From Paenibacillus xylanexedens (GTDB lineage: Bacteria > Bacillota > Bacilli > Paenibacillales > Paenibacillaceae), in assembly GCF_007676705.1 (NCBI RefSeq), contig NZ_VEBF01000002.1, positions 1,426,001 through 1,490,000 of the forward strand: a stretch of 64,000 nucleotides of DNA, read 5' to 3'. A model generated the notes under the pieces. That model saw only the letters and a list, made by a program, of their open reading frames with translations, searched no databases and was not told where the DNA came from. Made by a program: the position numbers and the translations under genes. Positions 26,057 to 35,802 of this stretch are shown here, one piece after another. Numbering within the stretch: position 1 is the first letter of the stretch; every line of letters starts with the position of its first letter.

Positions 26057-27349
26057 TTATGACAATGCCAACATCGCGTTCATATCTTCTTCTGCCGTTG
26101 TAATTAACTTCAGACCGAACATATCCACGAGTACATCCAGGACACCTTCTGATATGAACTCAGGTGGTTTTGGTCCGATCCGAATGTCCTGAATGCCGAG
26201 GCTGAACAGGCCAAGCAGGATGGCTACTGCTTTTTGCTCAAACCAGGACAGCACAATGCTGACAGGCAACTCGTTCACGGTACAGCCAAAAGCATCCGCC
26301 AATGCCATTGCAATCTTCACGGTGGAACCGGAATTATTGCATTGTCCCAGGTCGATATAACGCGGTATGCCCGTGTCTCCAACCGTACCATAATCCACAT
26401 CATTGAAGCGGAACTTGCCACAAGAGGTCGTCAGTATAACGGTATCATTCGGCAACGATGTAGCGAGTTCACGGTAGTAATTTCCGCCTTTGCCTGGCGC
26501 ATCACAGCCCGCGATCACGAAGAATCGACGGATATGACCGTCTTTTACCGCCTGAATAATTTCGGGCGCAAGTCCGATGACCGTCTCATGATGGTATCCT
26601 GTCGTTAAGACTTGCTCGGATTGTACATCAGCCGCAGGCAGTGACAATGCGCGTTCAATTAGAGGTGAGAAGTCGTCATTCATAATTTTGGCAACACCCT
26701 CCAGACCCGCCACTTCATATGAGAAGAAGCGGTCTGCATATGTGCCTTTGATCGGCATAACACAGTTGGTCGTTGCGAGAATGGCACCCGGAAATTGTTC
26801 GAACAGTCTGCGCTGATCGTACCACGCTTTACCGATATTGCCCTTAAGATGGGCATATTTCTTCAGCGCCGGATAACCGTGCGCAGGTAACATTTCCGAG
26901 TGAGTATAGATGTTGATTCCTTTCCCTTCGGTTTGACGCAGCAACTCCTCCAGTGCATACAGATTATGCCCTGTCACCACGATGCACTGTCCTTCGATCT
27001 GGTTCTGACTAACCGTTATCGGTTGCGGTATACCAAAGCGGTCTGTGTGCGCACGATCCAGCACGTCCATGATGCGGATTGCTGCATTGCCGACTTTCAT
27101 CGCCATCTCCAGATGCTCTTGAACATTAAAATTCGAATTCGTTAATGTCATATATAATGCCTCATGTGTAATCCGATCCACCTCAGGATCATGATATCCC
27201 AACTGGCGTGCATGAGTCGCATAAGCAGCAATCCCTTTTAACGCAAAGATCATCGTATCCTGCAAACTTGCGATCGTTTCATTTTTGCCGCATACCCCAA
27301 CCACGGTACACCCGCCACTCGGCGTCTGTTCGCACTGATAACAAAACAT
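26057..27349 (-). CDS. hcp: Hydroxylamine reductase (hybrid-cluster/prismane protein)
   Basis: Reduces hydroxylamine to ammonia and is linked in several bacteria to nitrosative-stress defence. The N-terminal MFCYQCEQTPSGGCTVVGVCG carries four cysteines for the iron-sulfur cluster. The hybrid-cluster ligands appear in TTNCVMP, VIAGCDAPGKGG, ILTTSCGKFRF and DLGQCNNSGS. At 430 residues it is a normal single-domain Gram-positive Hcp. The ATG at 27349 follows GGAGGGG; the frame is open ten codons earlier without a site. No companion reductase (Hcr) is adjacent. Confidence 0.95.
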   Translation of the reverse strand: MFCYQCEQTPSGGCTVVGVCGKNETIASLQDTMIFALKGIAAYATHARQLGYHDPEVDRITHEALYMTLTNSNFNVQEHLEMAMKVGNAAIRIMDVLDRAHTDRFGIPQPITVSQNQIEGQCIVVTGHNLYALEELLRQTEGKGINIYTHSEMLPAHGYPALKKYAHLKGNIGKAWYDQRRLFEQFPGAILATTNCVMPIKGTYADRFFSYEVAGLEGVAKIMNDDFSPLIERALSLPAADVQSEQVLTTGYHHETVIGLAPEIIQAVKDGHIRRFFVIAGCDAPGKGGNYYRELATSLPNDTVILTTSCGKFRFNDVDYGTVGDTGIPRYIDLGQCNNSGSTVKIAMALADAFGCTVNELPVSIVLSWFEQKAVAILLGLFSLGIQDIRIGPKPPEFISEGVLDVLVDMFGLKLITTAEEDMNAMLALS

Positions 27350-27419
27350 ATGGGTTCCCCTCCAAACTAGATTAAACACTGTTCGTTATGAAATAGCGTA
27401 ACAGACCCCGATATGTCCA

Positions 27420-27437
27420 TGTGTGATGGTGCACACA
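27420..27437. promoter_or_regulatory. Inverted repeat upstream of hcp (possible Crp/Fnr- or Rex-type operator)
   Basis: TGTGTGATGGTGCACACA is an imperfect palindrome about 70 bp upstream of the hcp start. Hcp genes are commonly controlled by oxygen- or NO-responsive regulators of the Crp/Fnr family, so this is a candidate site. The identity of the regulator cannot be read here. Confidence 0.3.
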
Positions 27438-27572
27438 GTTTCTGATCCAACACCTATATATGGTTCTCTGAGACTATCATCCAATCCCTACCTTTCCTCT
27501 CAACATATCCTGTTGAATAGATCCATCTGTCATCCAGGCAGATTTGTCTTGTAAACAAAGGGGGAACATCAT

Positions 27573-27944
27573 ATGGATAAACCTGTTTCGATCTCTCGCA
27601 CGTATCCTCGACTGGCCGTATACAGTGAAGAGAAGTTCAGGGGATTACGAAGAGTTTACCGTGGTAACCTGGGTATTGCTGATATCGACGCAGTCCTGAC
27701 CGGGATTGAGAGTCTACGGTTCTTCTCTACGAATCCGAATGCCACGCTTGTATTGTTTGATCGGTCACGTTTTCGTGCTAATTTCGTTATTCTGCGGGGC
27801 AATCGCAATATTCGTGAACTGGACGACATCCTTAGAAGAGGAGATGTAGAATCGTTAATTGCTACGAATCAGCGGTTAACTTCAGCACAAGTCCGTAGAA
27901 TTCAGCGTACTGGAAACCTGCCTCCAGGCTATCGTCTGATCTAA
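27573..27944 (+). CDS. Small protein, possibly beta/gamma-crystallin-like
   Basis: A 123-residue soluble protein with AAAGGGGG upstream of its ATG. The stretch LAVYSEEKFRGLRRVYRGN followed later by LVLFDRSRFRANFVILRGN looks like two Greek-key units (aromatic, then FRG, then a Gly-rich turn) of the beta/gamma-crystallin fold. A basic C-terminal helix-rich tail (TSAQVRRIQRTG) follows. No signal peptide is seen. Assignment rests on pattern only; if wrong it is simply unrecognised. It is a single gene followed by a strong hairpin. Confidence 0.6.
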   Translation: MDKPVSISRTYPRLAVYSEEKFRGLRRVYRGNLGIADIDAVLTGIESLRFFSTNPNATLVLFDRSRFRANFVILRGNRNIRELDDILRRGDVESLIATNQRLTSAQVRRIQRTGNLPPGYRLI

Positions 27945-27978
27945 AATTCCTCTATGGTTCACACCACCATAAGTTTCA

Positions 27979-28015
27979 TTCCAGTGATGCATGTTATGTC
28001 TCTGCATCACTGGAA
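27979..28015. terminator. Strong hairpin downstream of the crystallin-like gene
   Basis: TTCCAGTGATGCA and TGCATCACTGGAA form a perfect 13-bp stem. There is no clear T-run, so it may be a weak terminator or an RNA-stabilising hairpin. Confidence 0.5.
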
Positions 28016-28229
28016 ATAATAACATTGGGAATGAAGCATATCTCGGCTCATTATGAAAAATACTGTGTACATAAGAAAAACTTCTGATCGAAGCACTATT
28101 GAGGGATATTCAGCTCCGCTGAAAACTTATAGATTTTATAATCATAAAAAATTATGGAAATGAAACGATTCTAGATTTTGTCCGTAAGGGTAATACACAG
28201 AGAAATCTAATATTCAAGGAGCTGGTCAA

Positions 28230-30881
28230 TTGCAACACTATAGACACAGTGCAGAGGAAACCCTTCAGGATGTACAGAGCTCCTCTAAGGGACTCACAAC
28301 CTCCGAAGCTGCCAAGAGACTTGAAACGGAAGGATATAATGAGTTAAAAGGTAAAGATGCAACGCCAGTCTGGAAACTGTTCCTCGAAAATTTCAAAGAT
28401 CCTATGGTCATCGTGCTGCTGATTGCAGCCGCGGTACAGGTTGTACTTGGACACCTGATTGAATCGTTGATCATATTCCTGGTTATTTTGCTTAATGCCG
28501 TGATCAGTGTAGTGCAGACCAAAAAAGCCGAGAGTTCGCTTGATGCGTTAAAACAAATGTCTGCACCCGAGGCCAAGGTCATTCGTGACGGCCAGAAAAA
28601 GACCATTCCAGCAAGGGAACTCGTGCCTGGTGATATTGTTATGCTGGACGCAGGAGATTATGTTCCGGCCGACGGACGTATCTTGGAATCAGGCAGTCTG
28701 AAAATCAACGAAGGCATGCTTACCGGAGAATCCGAAGCTGCGGAAAAACACGCCGATGTCATCCCGGATGAAGCTCCTATTGGAGATCGCCGGAATATGG
28801 CCTTCAGTGGCTCACTGGTCGTATATGGACGCGGTATGCTCGTCATTACAGGTACGGCACTCAAAACCGAAATCGGAAAAATTGCTGAATTAATTGAAAA
28901 TGCCGAAGCCAAGAACACGCCATTACAGCGCAAATTGGAATCTTTCAGCAAAAAACTGGGCTTTTTCATTCTTGGCTTGTCGATTCTCATCTTTGCCATT
29001 GAAGCCGGTCGCGTATGGTTAACCGAGGGTACGGAGAATATCGGACCATCCATCGTGAATGCACTGATGTTTGCGGTAGCCGTTGCGGTTGCTGCCATCC
29101 CTGAAGCACTCTCCTCCATTGTGACCATTGTATTGTCACTCGGAACGAATAAGATGGCCAAACAGCATGCGATCATTCGCAGACTGCCTGCCGTGGAAGC
29201 TCTCGGTTCTGCCAGCATCATCTGTACCGATAAAACAGGTACACTAACGCAGAACAAGATGACCGTTGTGGATTATTACATTCCCCATGGTACCAAGGAT
29301 GAATTCCCCGATGATCCGGATCAGTGGTCGGAAGAGGAACGACGTTTGTTACATATTGCAGTGCTCTGCAATGATTCGAATATTAACCAGGAAGGCAAGG
29401 AACTGGGTGATCCTACCGAAGTGGCCCTCATTGCCTTCAGCAACCGGGTAAACAAGGATTACAACGAGATCCGTGACCAGTTCCCGCGTGAAGCCGAGCT
29501 TCCTTTTGACTCGGATCGAAAACTCATGAGTACGGTTCACACGTTTGAAGGACAGACGGCTTTGCTGACCAAAGGTGGTCCGGATGTGTTGTTCAGCCGC
29601 TGTAGCCATGTGTTTATTAACGGTGAAGTTCAGCCCCTGACACCTGAGATTCGTGCACAGTTTGAAGAAAAAAATGAAGCCTTCTCCAAACGGGCTTTCC
29701 GTGTGCTGGCCTATGCGTACAAAAAATTCGATGATAAAAACCAGGTCACCATTGATGACGAGCATGATCTGACGCTTGTTGGCCTGACAGCGATGATTGA
29801 TCCACCGCGTGAAGCGGTGTACGGCTCTATTGAAGAGTCCAAAAAAGCGGGCATTCGCACCATCATGATTACCGGTGACCACAAAACGACGGCTCAGGCC
29901 ATCGGTGTGGATATTGGCCTTGCCGAACCGGACGATCTCGCCATTACCGGAGCCGAACTGGACAAAATGTCTGATGAGGAGCTGGATAAACAACTCGAAC
30001 ACATCTCGGTCTACGCAAGGGTATCTCCCGAGAACAAAATTCGGATTGTTCGTGCATGGCAGCGCAAAGGAAAAGTTGCAGCCATGACTGGAGATGGAGT
30101 TAATGACGCACCAGCGCTGAAACAAGCTGACATCGGCGTAGCCATGGGCAGCGGAACAGATGTTGCCAAAGATGCGGCTGCCATGATTCTGACCGATGAT
30201 AACTTTGTCTCCATCGTGAATGCGGTCAGTGTTGGGCGGATGGTATTTGATAATATCAAAAAAGCCATCGCATACCTGTTTGCCGGTAACCTCGGCGCCA
30301 TTATTGCCATTTTGTTTGCCCTGATCGTCGGCTGGGTTAATCCGTTCACGGCCCTTCAACTGCTGTTCATTAATCTGGTGAATGACTCCCTGCCTGCCAT
30401 TGCCCTGGGTACCGAGAAGGCCGAGCCGGATGTCATGCGGCGCAAACCGCGTGATATTAACGAAGGCATCTTTGCAGGCGGAACCCTGCAGGCTGTGATT
30501 ACGCGTGGTGTCCTGATTGGTGCGGCTGTTATCGTATCCCAATATATCGGACTTGGCATCTCGGAGGAAATCAGTGTGGCTATGGCCTTTACAACCCTGA
30601 TTCTGGCACGCAGTCTCCAGACTTTTGCAGCACGTTCCAACACACAGACCATCTTCCAGGTGGGCTTCACGACCAACAAATTGGTGCTTGGCTCGATCCT
30701 GGTATGTCTCTGTCTCTATGCAATCACACTGATCCCAGGTGTGCGCGGCGTCTTCGCCATCCCGGATACGTTTGGCTGGAATGAGTTCCTGATTGCAGGC
30801 GGACTCGCTCTTGTCGCCGTCATTCTGATGGATGTCATTAAGTGGATTCGCAATCGCGGTAAACAAGTTACTGCGGCATAA
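28230..30881 (+). CDS. Calcium-transporting P-type ATPase (SERCA-like)
   Basis: An 883-residue P2A-type ATPase, probably exporting calcium. An N-terminal cation-ATPase domain is followed by TGES (about 163-166), the phosphorylated Asp in DKTGTLTQNK (about 334), the nucleotide site KGGP (about 448) and GDGVNDAPALK (about 621). About ten membrane helices are visible; PEALS in helix 4 matches the calcium-binding PEGL-type site. The start is a TTG at 28230 with AAGGAG eight bases upstream. It is flanked by terminators as a single-gene unit. Manganese is an alternative ion. Confidence 0.93.
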   Translation: MQHYRHSAEETLQDVQSSSKGLTTSEAAKRLETEGYNELKGKDATPVWKLFLENFKDPMVIVLLIAAAVQVVLGHLIESLIIFLVILLNAVISVVQTKKAESSLDALKQMSAPEAKVIRDGQKKTIPARELVPGDIVMLDAGDYVPADGRILESGSLKINEGMLTGESEAAEKHADVIPDEAPIGDRRNMAFSGSLVVYGRGMLVITGTALKTEIGKIAELIENAEAKNTPLQRKLESFSKKLGFFILGLSILIFAIEAGRVWLTEGTENIGPSIVNALMFAVAVAVAAIPEALSSIVTIVLSLGTNKMAKQHAIIRRLPAVEALGSASIICTDKTGTLTQNKMTVVDYYIPHGTKDEFPDDPDQWSEEERRLLHIAVLCNDSNINQEGKELGDPTEVALIAFSNRVNKDYNEIRDQFPREAELPFDSDRKLMSTVHTFEGQTALLTKGGPDVLFSRCSHVFINGEVQPLTPEIRAQFEEKNEAFSKRAFRVLAYAYKKFDDKNQVTIDDEHDLTLVGLTAMIDPPREAVYGSIEESKKAGIRTIMITGDHKTTAQAIGVDIGLAEPDDLAITGAELDKMSDEELDKQLEHISVYARVSPENKIRIVRAWQRKGKVAAMTGDGVNDAPALKQADIGVAMGSGTDVAKDAAAMILTDDNFVSIVNAVSVGRMVFDNIKKAIAYLFAGNLGAIIAILFALIVGWVNPFTALQLLFINLVNDSLPAIALGTEKAEPDVMRRKPRDINEGIFAGGTLQAVITRGVLIGAAVIVSQYIGLGISEEISVAMAFTTLILARSLQTFAARSNTQTIFQVGFTTNKLVLGSILVCLCLYAITLIPGVRGVFAIPDTFGWNEFLIAGGLALVAVILMDVIKWIRNRGKQVTAA

Positions 30882-30923
30882 AAGTTATAGGACGTACCTC
30901 TTATACTAAAAAGTTTTATGCAG

Positions 30924-30955
30924 AAACAGGCGCCCTTCATCAGGGCGTCTGTTTG
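30924..30955 (+). terminator. Terminator of the P-type ATPase gene
   Basis: AAACAGGCGCCCT pairs with AGGGCGTCTGTTT and is followed by GTTT. Confidence 0.75.
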
Positions 30956-31029
30956 TTTACATTTTTTACACAGACAAGAGTACACTTTCGAGACATACTG
31001 TTGTTATCTAAGGCATCCTCGCAAAATAT

Positions 31030-31230
31030 TTAAGCATTAAGTTGATATCTAAATACCAACCAACAGATGGAAAGGATAAGGATACATAATCCCCAGGATA
31101 CCGATGGGATGGTCGCCGACCAGTTAAACTTTTCTTTCCCGTTTGAACCATTTGTTAATCCGGATGCTATTAAAGCCACTCCAATAATTAAGCCGATCTG
31201 GGCAAACAACAACAAAAATCCTTCTACCAT
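31030..31230 (-). CDS. Small two-helix membrane protein (66 aa)
   Basis: MVEGFLLLFAQIGLIIGVAL forms a first membrane helix and a second runs from about 43 to 62 (SWGLCILILSICWLVF), with a polar loop NGSNGKEKF between. The ATG is preceded by GAGGGAG. Family not recognised. The gene lies just downstream of a VOC-family gene on the same strand. Confidence 0.6.
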   Translation of the reverse strand: MVEGFLLLFAQIGLIIGVALIASGLTNGSNGKEKFNWSATIPSVSWGLCILILSICWLVFRYQLNA

Positions 31231-31305
31231 GTAGATTACTCCCTCACATACTCCGCTATCGATTTGAACATCATTACGATTAATACATCTGTTGTCTGTA
31301 CCTAG

Positions 31306-31689
31306 TTACCCCTGTTTGATGCCAAAAGCGATCCATCGTCCATCGACATCCTCGATCACAAATTCTTTGTTATTATAGTCTGTGTGAGTAAGGGCACGTA
31401 CAATTTTTACATCTGCGTTGATCAATTCCTGCTGAAGATCTTCCTGGTTCTTGGTAATAAAATATGCGTCATATCCATAGCCATATAATTCTCTGTTGGG
31501 AATAACCTTCTGTCCGTTGCTTTGGGTCAAAATAATCTCGGTAAGATCACGATACAGACAGATATGAGGTTCCTCGGCATCGAGATATTCGACCATCCGA
31601 AAGCCCATCTTCTCTTCATAAAACTGCGCGGTTCGCCTCATATCAAGCGTCGCAAATACGCTGTGGGACATTAATAATGCATGAGTCAT
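31306..31689 (-). CDS. VOC-family (glyoxalase/bleomycin-resistance-like) protein
   Basis: A 127-residue single-domain VOC protein: HSVFATLDMRRTAQFYEEKMGF at the start, and DVDGRWIAFGIKQG with a typical metal-site Glu region near the end. The ATG at 31689 follows AAGGAG with nine-base spacing; an upstream ATG (31716) would overlap that site. Members include lyases, dioxygenases and drug-binding proteins, so no activity is assigned. Confidence 0.8.
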   Translation of the reverse strand: MTHALLMSHSVFATLDMRRTAQFYEEKMGFRMVEYLDAEEPHICLYRDLTEIILTQSNGQKVIPNRELYGYGYDAYFITKNQEDLQQELINADVKIVRALTHTDYNNKEFVIEDVDGRWIAFGIKQG

Positions 31690-31974
31690 GGGTATAATCT
31701 CCTTCATTTTCAGCATGCTAATTACTCACATATCTAGTTACATAACCGCTGCTCCATCTGCTTATGTATGTTCAATGATCATTTTAGTTAAATTCAGGAA
31801 ATTCGTCTATGGTTTTTTATTAATATTTATCTGTGCTCATCACATTCGAACGAATCAGTATGACATTATTGCCATATGATGAAATGGAGTGTAAAATGAT
31901 ATATTGCTTTTATACAAAATTTCCTTTGAGGTTCGATCCGAATTCATATTCATACCCAAGACAGGAATGGTTAC

Positions 31975-33315
31975 GTGAAAGATAAAATTGTCATGCCACT
32001 CTGGACATGCTGCCTGTTCATCGTTGTGATGAATACCACCATGTTCAATGTTTCTTTGCCAGTCATTATTCATGATCTTCAGATTACATCAGATCTGGGG
32101 TCTTGGGTTATCTCAAGCTATTCGATTGGTTACGCTTTGTCGACGGTGATCTACAGTCGATTGTCAGACCGTATTCCGGTACGCAAACTGCTAACGGTTG
32201 GACTCCTGATCCTGGGATTATCTTCATTGCTGGGATTGTTCGCGCATAGCTTCGCGATCCTGTTGCTGACACGCATACTGCAATCTGCGGGTGCAGGGGT
32301 TATGGCCGGTCTGGGTCTCGTCATTGCGAGTCGTTACATCCCGGTGGAACGGCGCGGAGCTGCCATCGCGCTGATCTCATCAGGTAGTGCGATGGCTTTT
32401 GGACTGGGCCCCATTGTCGGCGGACTCATTAGTGAGTACTGGGGCTGGAATGGACTTTTTGCCATAACGGTGCTTGTCCTGCTCGCCCTGCCCGTATTGC
32501 TCTATTTCCTCCCCCGGGAAACGGTCAAAACAGATCAGCCGTTCGACTTCATTGGGGCTATATTAACCGTCATTAACGCCACTACACTTCTGGTAGCGAT
32601 CACCCAGCAGTCCTGGTTATGGTTCGCCATAGGCGTTATCTCGCTTATTGCACACCTCTTGTATATCCGTAAAGCGAATCTGCCGTTTGTGAATCCACAA
32701 GTGTTCCGAACGCCGGGATATACCCGGCTAATCCTTATCGGATTCTGCGTGCTCGTCGTGAATCTGGGCAATCTGTTTTTGATGCCGCTTGTGCTCGCTG
32801 ATCTGTATGGGCGCTCTTCGCTGGCCATTGGTTTGCTGATTGCTCCTGGGGCAATCGTTGCAGCATTCGGTACTCGTTTCGTCGGGCGCTGGATCGACCG
32901 TTATGGCAATATGCGATTCATGATCATCGGACACACCCTGCTCGCAGCGGTACTTGCCTTATTCATGCTCGGGCTTGATCAGTCCGCCTTGATCGTTACC
33001 AGTGGTTATCTCTTTTTCTCACCGGCACTCTCAGCCTCCATGGCTTCACTGAATAATGAAGCGTCACGAGTGCTACCCAAAGCGCAAATAGGTTCCGGTA
33101 TGGGCATGCTACAACTGATTCAGTTCTTCGGTGGTTCAGTGTCTGTAGCGGTGTGTGGGCTACTGCTGCACAGCATTCCGGGAGTCTCAGTCGAGGAAGC
33201 TTATCATGTGGTATATGCTTGTCTGTTGTTCGTCTGCGTTGTCTCACTCGGGCTGACCGTCTGGCATAGCAGAGCATCACGCTCAGGCATTAAACAGCTT
33301 GCATCCGATAATTAA
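31975..33315 (+). CDS. MFS drug-type exporter
   Basis: A 446-residue major facilitator with about 12-14 helices. Motif A is seen as SRLSDRIPVRKLL (about 60-72), and motif C-like glycine-rich sequence as SSGSAMAFGLGPIVGGLISEYWGWN (antiporter signature). The start is GTG at 31975 with only a weak AGGA site; an ATG at 31993 is possible. No regulator is adjacent. Substrate unknown. Confidence 0.85.
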   Translation: MKDKIVMPLWTCCLFIVVMNTTMFNVSLPVIIHDLQITSDLGSWVISSYSIGYALSTVIYSRLSDRIPVRKLLTVGLLILGLSSLLGLFAHSFAILLLTRILQSAGAGVMAGLGLVIASRYIPVERRGAAIALISSGSAMAFGLGPIVGGLISEYWGWNGLFAITVLVLLALPVLLYFLPRETVKTDQPFDFIGAILTVINATTLLVAITQQSWLWFAIGVISLIAHLLYIRKANLPFVNPQVFRTPGYTRLILIGFCVLVVNLGNLFLMPLVLADLYGRSSLAIGLLIAPGAIVAAFGTRFVGRWIDRYGNMRFMIIGHTLLAAVLALFMLGLDQSALIVTSGYLFFSPALSASMASLNNEASRVLPKAQIGSGMGMLQLIQFFGGSVSVAVCGLLLHSIPGVSVEEAYHVVYACLLFVCVVSLGLTVWHSRASRSGIKQLASDN

Positions 33316-33326
33316 AAGTTCAACAG

Positions 33327-33358
33327 TAAGAGGCCCGCGCCAAGCGCGAGCCTCTTTT
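33327..33358 (+). terminator. Terminator of the MFS gene
   Basis: AGAGGCCCGCGC and GCGCGAGCCTCT form a stem followed by TTTTAG. Confidence 0.75.
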
Positions 33359-33418
33359 AGTTTGGAACAGAAATGCCGTTTTTTTAAAAGTGGATCACTC
33401 AATACAGCAGCCTGTTGA

Positions 33419-34081
33419 CTATTTCCCGTCCAGTGCGAACTTCCAGGCCTCCATTACGCTAATTGGGGCTTTACTACTGCTCTCACCGCTGCCTTCCTGT
33501 GTCCAAAGTGGTGGATAATAGGCAAATACTTGTCCTGTCTGTAGCTGAGACATTTCTTCCTGCCAGCCTTTCCAGCGAAAGTTCTGATAGAACTGCTCCA
33601 GATCCCCATTTGCGAGCCAATTCATGAAACCTGAATATGTCAGTTCTGTCGATTCCCATTCGAGTGTATCCGGTGCAAAATAATAGACCTGTCCCGTGCG
33701 GCCATACTTGCCTGTATCCATTCCGAAGAAACCGCCTGCCGCATCATATGCGACGACCATCATGCCTTCCAGTACATCTACCCAAGGTTGCTCACTCACA
33801 CCATTCCAACTGGTTAGACTCCCCGATGTACTGTCACCACCCGCACCAAGCAGCGTGATCCAGCCATGGTCAAGTACAATGCCTTCTGTCTCATAAGCAA
33901 CAGCCCCCAAATAGGATTTGGTGCTTATTTGCAGACGATAGAGCGTATCCTCTCCAACCTCCTGCTTTGCTGGAACATACACATATGTATTTTGCCCGCT
34001 GTCCAGGAGTTCCTTGAGTTCTTCCCATGCGTGATTCTCCCGATCTACTAATTCAGCTATCGTTAATGTATTCATGAGCAC
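33419..34081 (-). CDS. DUF2625-family protein
   Basis: A 220-residue cytoplasmic protein. The order of segments (TIAELVDRENHAWEEL, then YETEGIVLDHGWITLLGAGG, GGFFGMDTG, VYYFAPDTLEWE and ELTYSGFMNWLANGDLEQFY) is that of the DUF2625 family, whose function is not established. Start at 34081; a second ATG two codons later (34075) is equally plausible. It is a single gene, divergent from the beta-helix lipoprotein. Confidence 0.8.
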   Translation of the reverse strand: MLMNTLTIAELVDRENHAWEELKELLDSGQNTYVYVPAKQEVGEDTLYRLQISTKSYLGAVAYETEGIVLDHGWITLLGAGGDSTSGSLTSWNGVSEQPWVDVLEGMMVVAYDAAGGFFGMDTGKYGRTGQVYYFAPDTLEWESTELTYSGFMNWLANGDLEQFYQNFRWKGWQEEMSQLQTGQVFAYYPPLWTQEGSGESSSKAPISVMEAWKFALDGK

Positions 34082-34177
34082 TCTCCTCGCTGATTTTATA
34101 AGAGCATATCATGGCTTATTAACCCGTTCAAATCTGCTATAATCGATCTTCAAAGCTAAATGCAAGGGGGAAGCGAT

Positions 34178-35665
34178 TTGACTCGCTTAGTTTTACTTAT
34201 AATTCCGATTCTGATGGTGCTCGTATCCGGTTGTCAGAATCATACATCTGCCATGAAGGAACCCGTTTCTGTTCAAAAGTCTGATCCCCAGGTCATCCAT
34301 TACATATCACCCCAAGGAAACGACTCGAATAAAGGAACGATTCAATCTCCTTGGAAAACGTTGCAGCACGCAGCCGACCACGCTTCGCCAGGAAGCACGA
34401 TCTATTTGCGTGAAGGTGTCTATCATCAGAAAGTCAAAATCACCAAGAGCGGTAATTCTTCCGCTAATCCAACCCTATTTTCAAGTTATCCTCAGGAGCA
34501 GGTTATCATTGATGGTAAAGGTTTATCTGTCCGGGGCATTGAAGGGTTGATTGAAATTGAAAATGCCAGTTATATCACGATTCAGAATCTCGAAATTCGT
34601 AACTTTGCAACCACACTTGGGGGCCAAGTTCCAACCGGGATCTATGTCCACGGAGCAGGTGTGCATATTCAGCTGTTAGGCAACACCATACACGCGATTG
34701 CTAGTTACGCAACTCCTCAAGGTCCCGATTTGCGGGGCAGGGATGCCCACGGTATTGCCATCTATGGCACAGAGCACCCTCAAGCTTTACGCGATATCAT
34801 CATCAAGGATAATGAATTGTATGATCTTACACTTGGTTCAAGCGAGTCACTCGCAGTCAACGGTAATGTTGATACCTTTGCCATCCAGGACAATATCATC
34901 CATGATTCAGACAATATTGGTATTGATCTGATCGGGTCCGAGGGTACGTCTGAGGATGATACATACGATCAGGCTCGGAACGGCATTGTACGAGGCAACG
35001 AAGTATACGATATTACGTCCAATAACAACCCCTCCTACGGAACAGACCTGCCCAATGATAGCAATTCGGCGGGCGGCATCTATGTGGATGGCGGGAAAGA
35101 TCATATTATTGACCAAAACCGGGTATATCGGAGCGATATTGGAATTGAGATTGCCTCGGAGCATGCCGGACGTTCGACAAGCAACATTACGGTGAGGGAT
35201 AACCTGATTTATTCCAACCGACTTACGGGCATTGCCATGGGTGGATATGACGAGGAACGGGGATCTACCGAGGAGAGTAAGATCATGTACAATACGCTGG
35301 TTGGGAATGATACGCTGGATGCAGGCAATGGACAGTTATTCATGCAATCACGGACGATGAACAATACGTTCATGCGTAACATTCTCGTATCGGGCAGCTC
35401 GGATGTGCTGATATACAACGAATATACTAGCAATACCGGCAATGTGTTTGACCATAATGTCTATTACTCACCGGGAGAACCGGAAGATGCTCTATGGATT
35501 TGGAAAAATAAAGCCTACTCCGGCATCGCCGCCTACATCAAGGGATCTGGTAACGATGCACACTCTATATATGTGAAACCGGCATTTATGGATGAGTCCA
35601 ACGAAGATTTTCGTCTTCAGGCGAATTCTCCGGCGAACGCGTATGGTTATCTTGCACCACGGTAA
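34178..35665 (+). CDS. Right-handed beta-helix lipoprotein (polysaccharide lyase-like)
   Basis: A 495-residue exported protein. The TTG at 34178 follows AAGGGGG with normal spacing and gives a lipoprotein signal with lipobox VSGC (Cys19). The first part has a DUF1565-like motif (YISPQGNDSNKGTIQSPWKT, then GSTIYLREGVYH). Repeated coils of the type NASYITIQNLEIRNF and DIIIKDNELYDLTLG follow through most of the protein. Such helices are typical of pectate lyases (PL9-like), alginate lyases and related enzymes. I cannot assign a substrate. It may act on plant cell-wall polysaccharide. Confidence 0.8.
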   Translation: MTRLVLLIIPILMVLVSGCQNHTSAMKEPVSVQKSDPQVIHYISPQGNDSNKGTIQSPWKTLQHAADHASPGSTIYLREGVYHQKVKITKSGNSSANPTLFSSYPQEQVIIDGKGLSVRGIEGLIEIENASYITIQNLEIRNFATTLGGQVPTGIYVHGAGVHIQLLGNTIHAIASYATPQGPDLRGRDAHGIAIYGTEHPQALRDIIIKDNELYDLTLGSSESLAVNGNVDTFAIQDNIIHDSDNIGIDLIGSEGTSEDDTYDQARNGIVRGNEVYDITSNNNPSYGTDLPNDSNSAGGIYVDGGKDHIIDQNRVYRSDIGIEIASEHAGRSTSNITVRDNLIYSNRLTGIAMGGYDEERGSTEESKIMYNTLVGNDTLDAGNGQLFMQSRTMNNTFMRNILVSGSSDVLIYNEYTSNTGNVFDHNVYYSPGEPEDALWIWKNKAYSGIAAYIKGSGNDAHSIYVKPAFMDESNEDFRLQANSPANAYGYLAPR

Positions 35666-35721
35666 AGTTAATCAGATACTACTACTCCAGTGGAATTAGC
35701 CCAGCCTATTTCACGCAAACA

Positions 35722-35776
35722 AAAGAGCCTGTGCATGAGGGGAATCATCTCCCTTATCATTGCACAGGCTTCTTAT
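35722..35776. terminator. Bidirectional terminator
   Basis: AGCCTGTGCA and TGCACAGGCT enclose an inner GAGGG/CCCTT hairpin between the convergent beta-helix and diguanylate cyclase genes. Confidence 0.7.
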
Positions 35777-35802
35777 GGTTTTACTTTGATCCAATCCAAC
35801 CC

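Noticed and set aside
29349..30866. A 505-codon open frame antisense to the calcium-type ATPase
   Set aside because: It lies fully inside a gene with strong motifs and has no ribosome site, domain or normal composition. Its length follows from codon bias of the sense gene.
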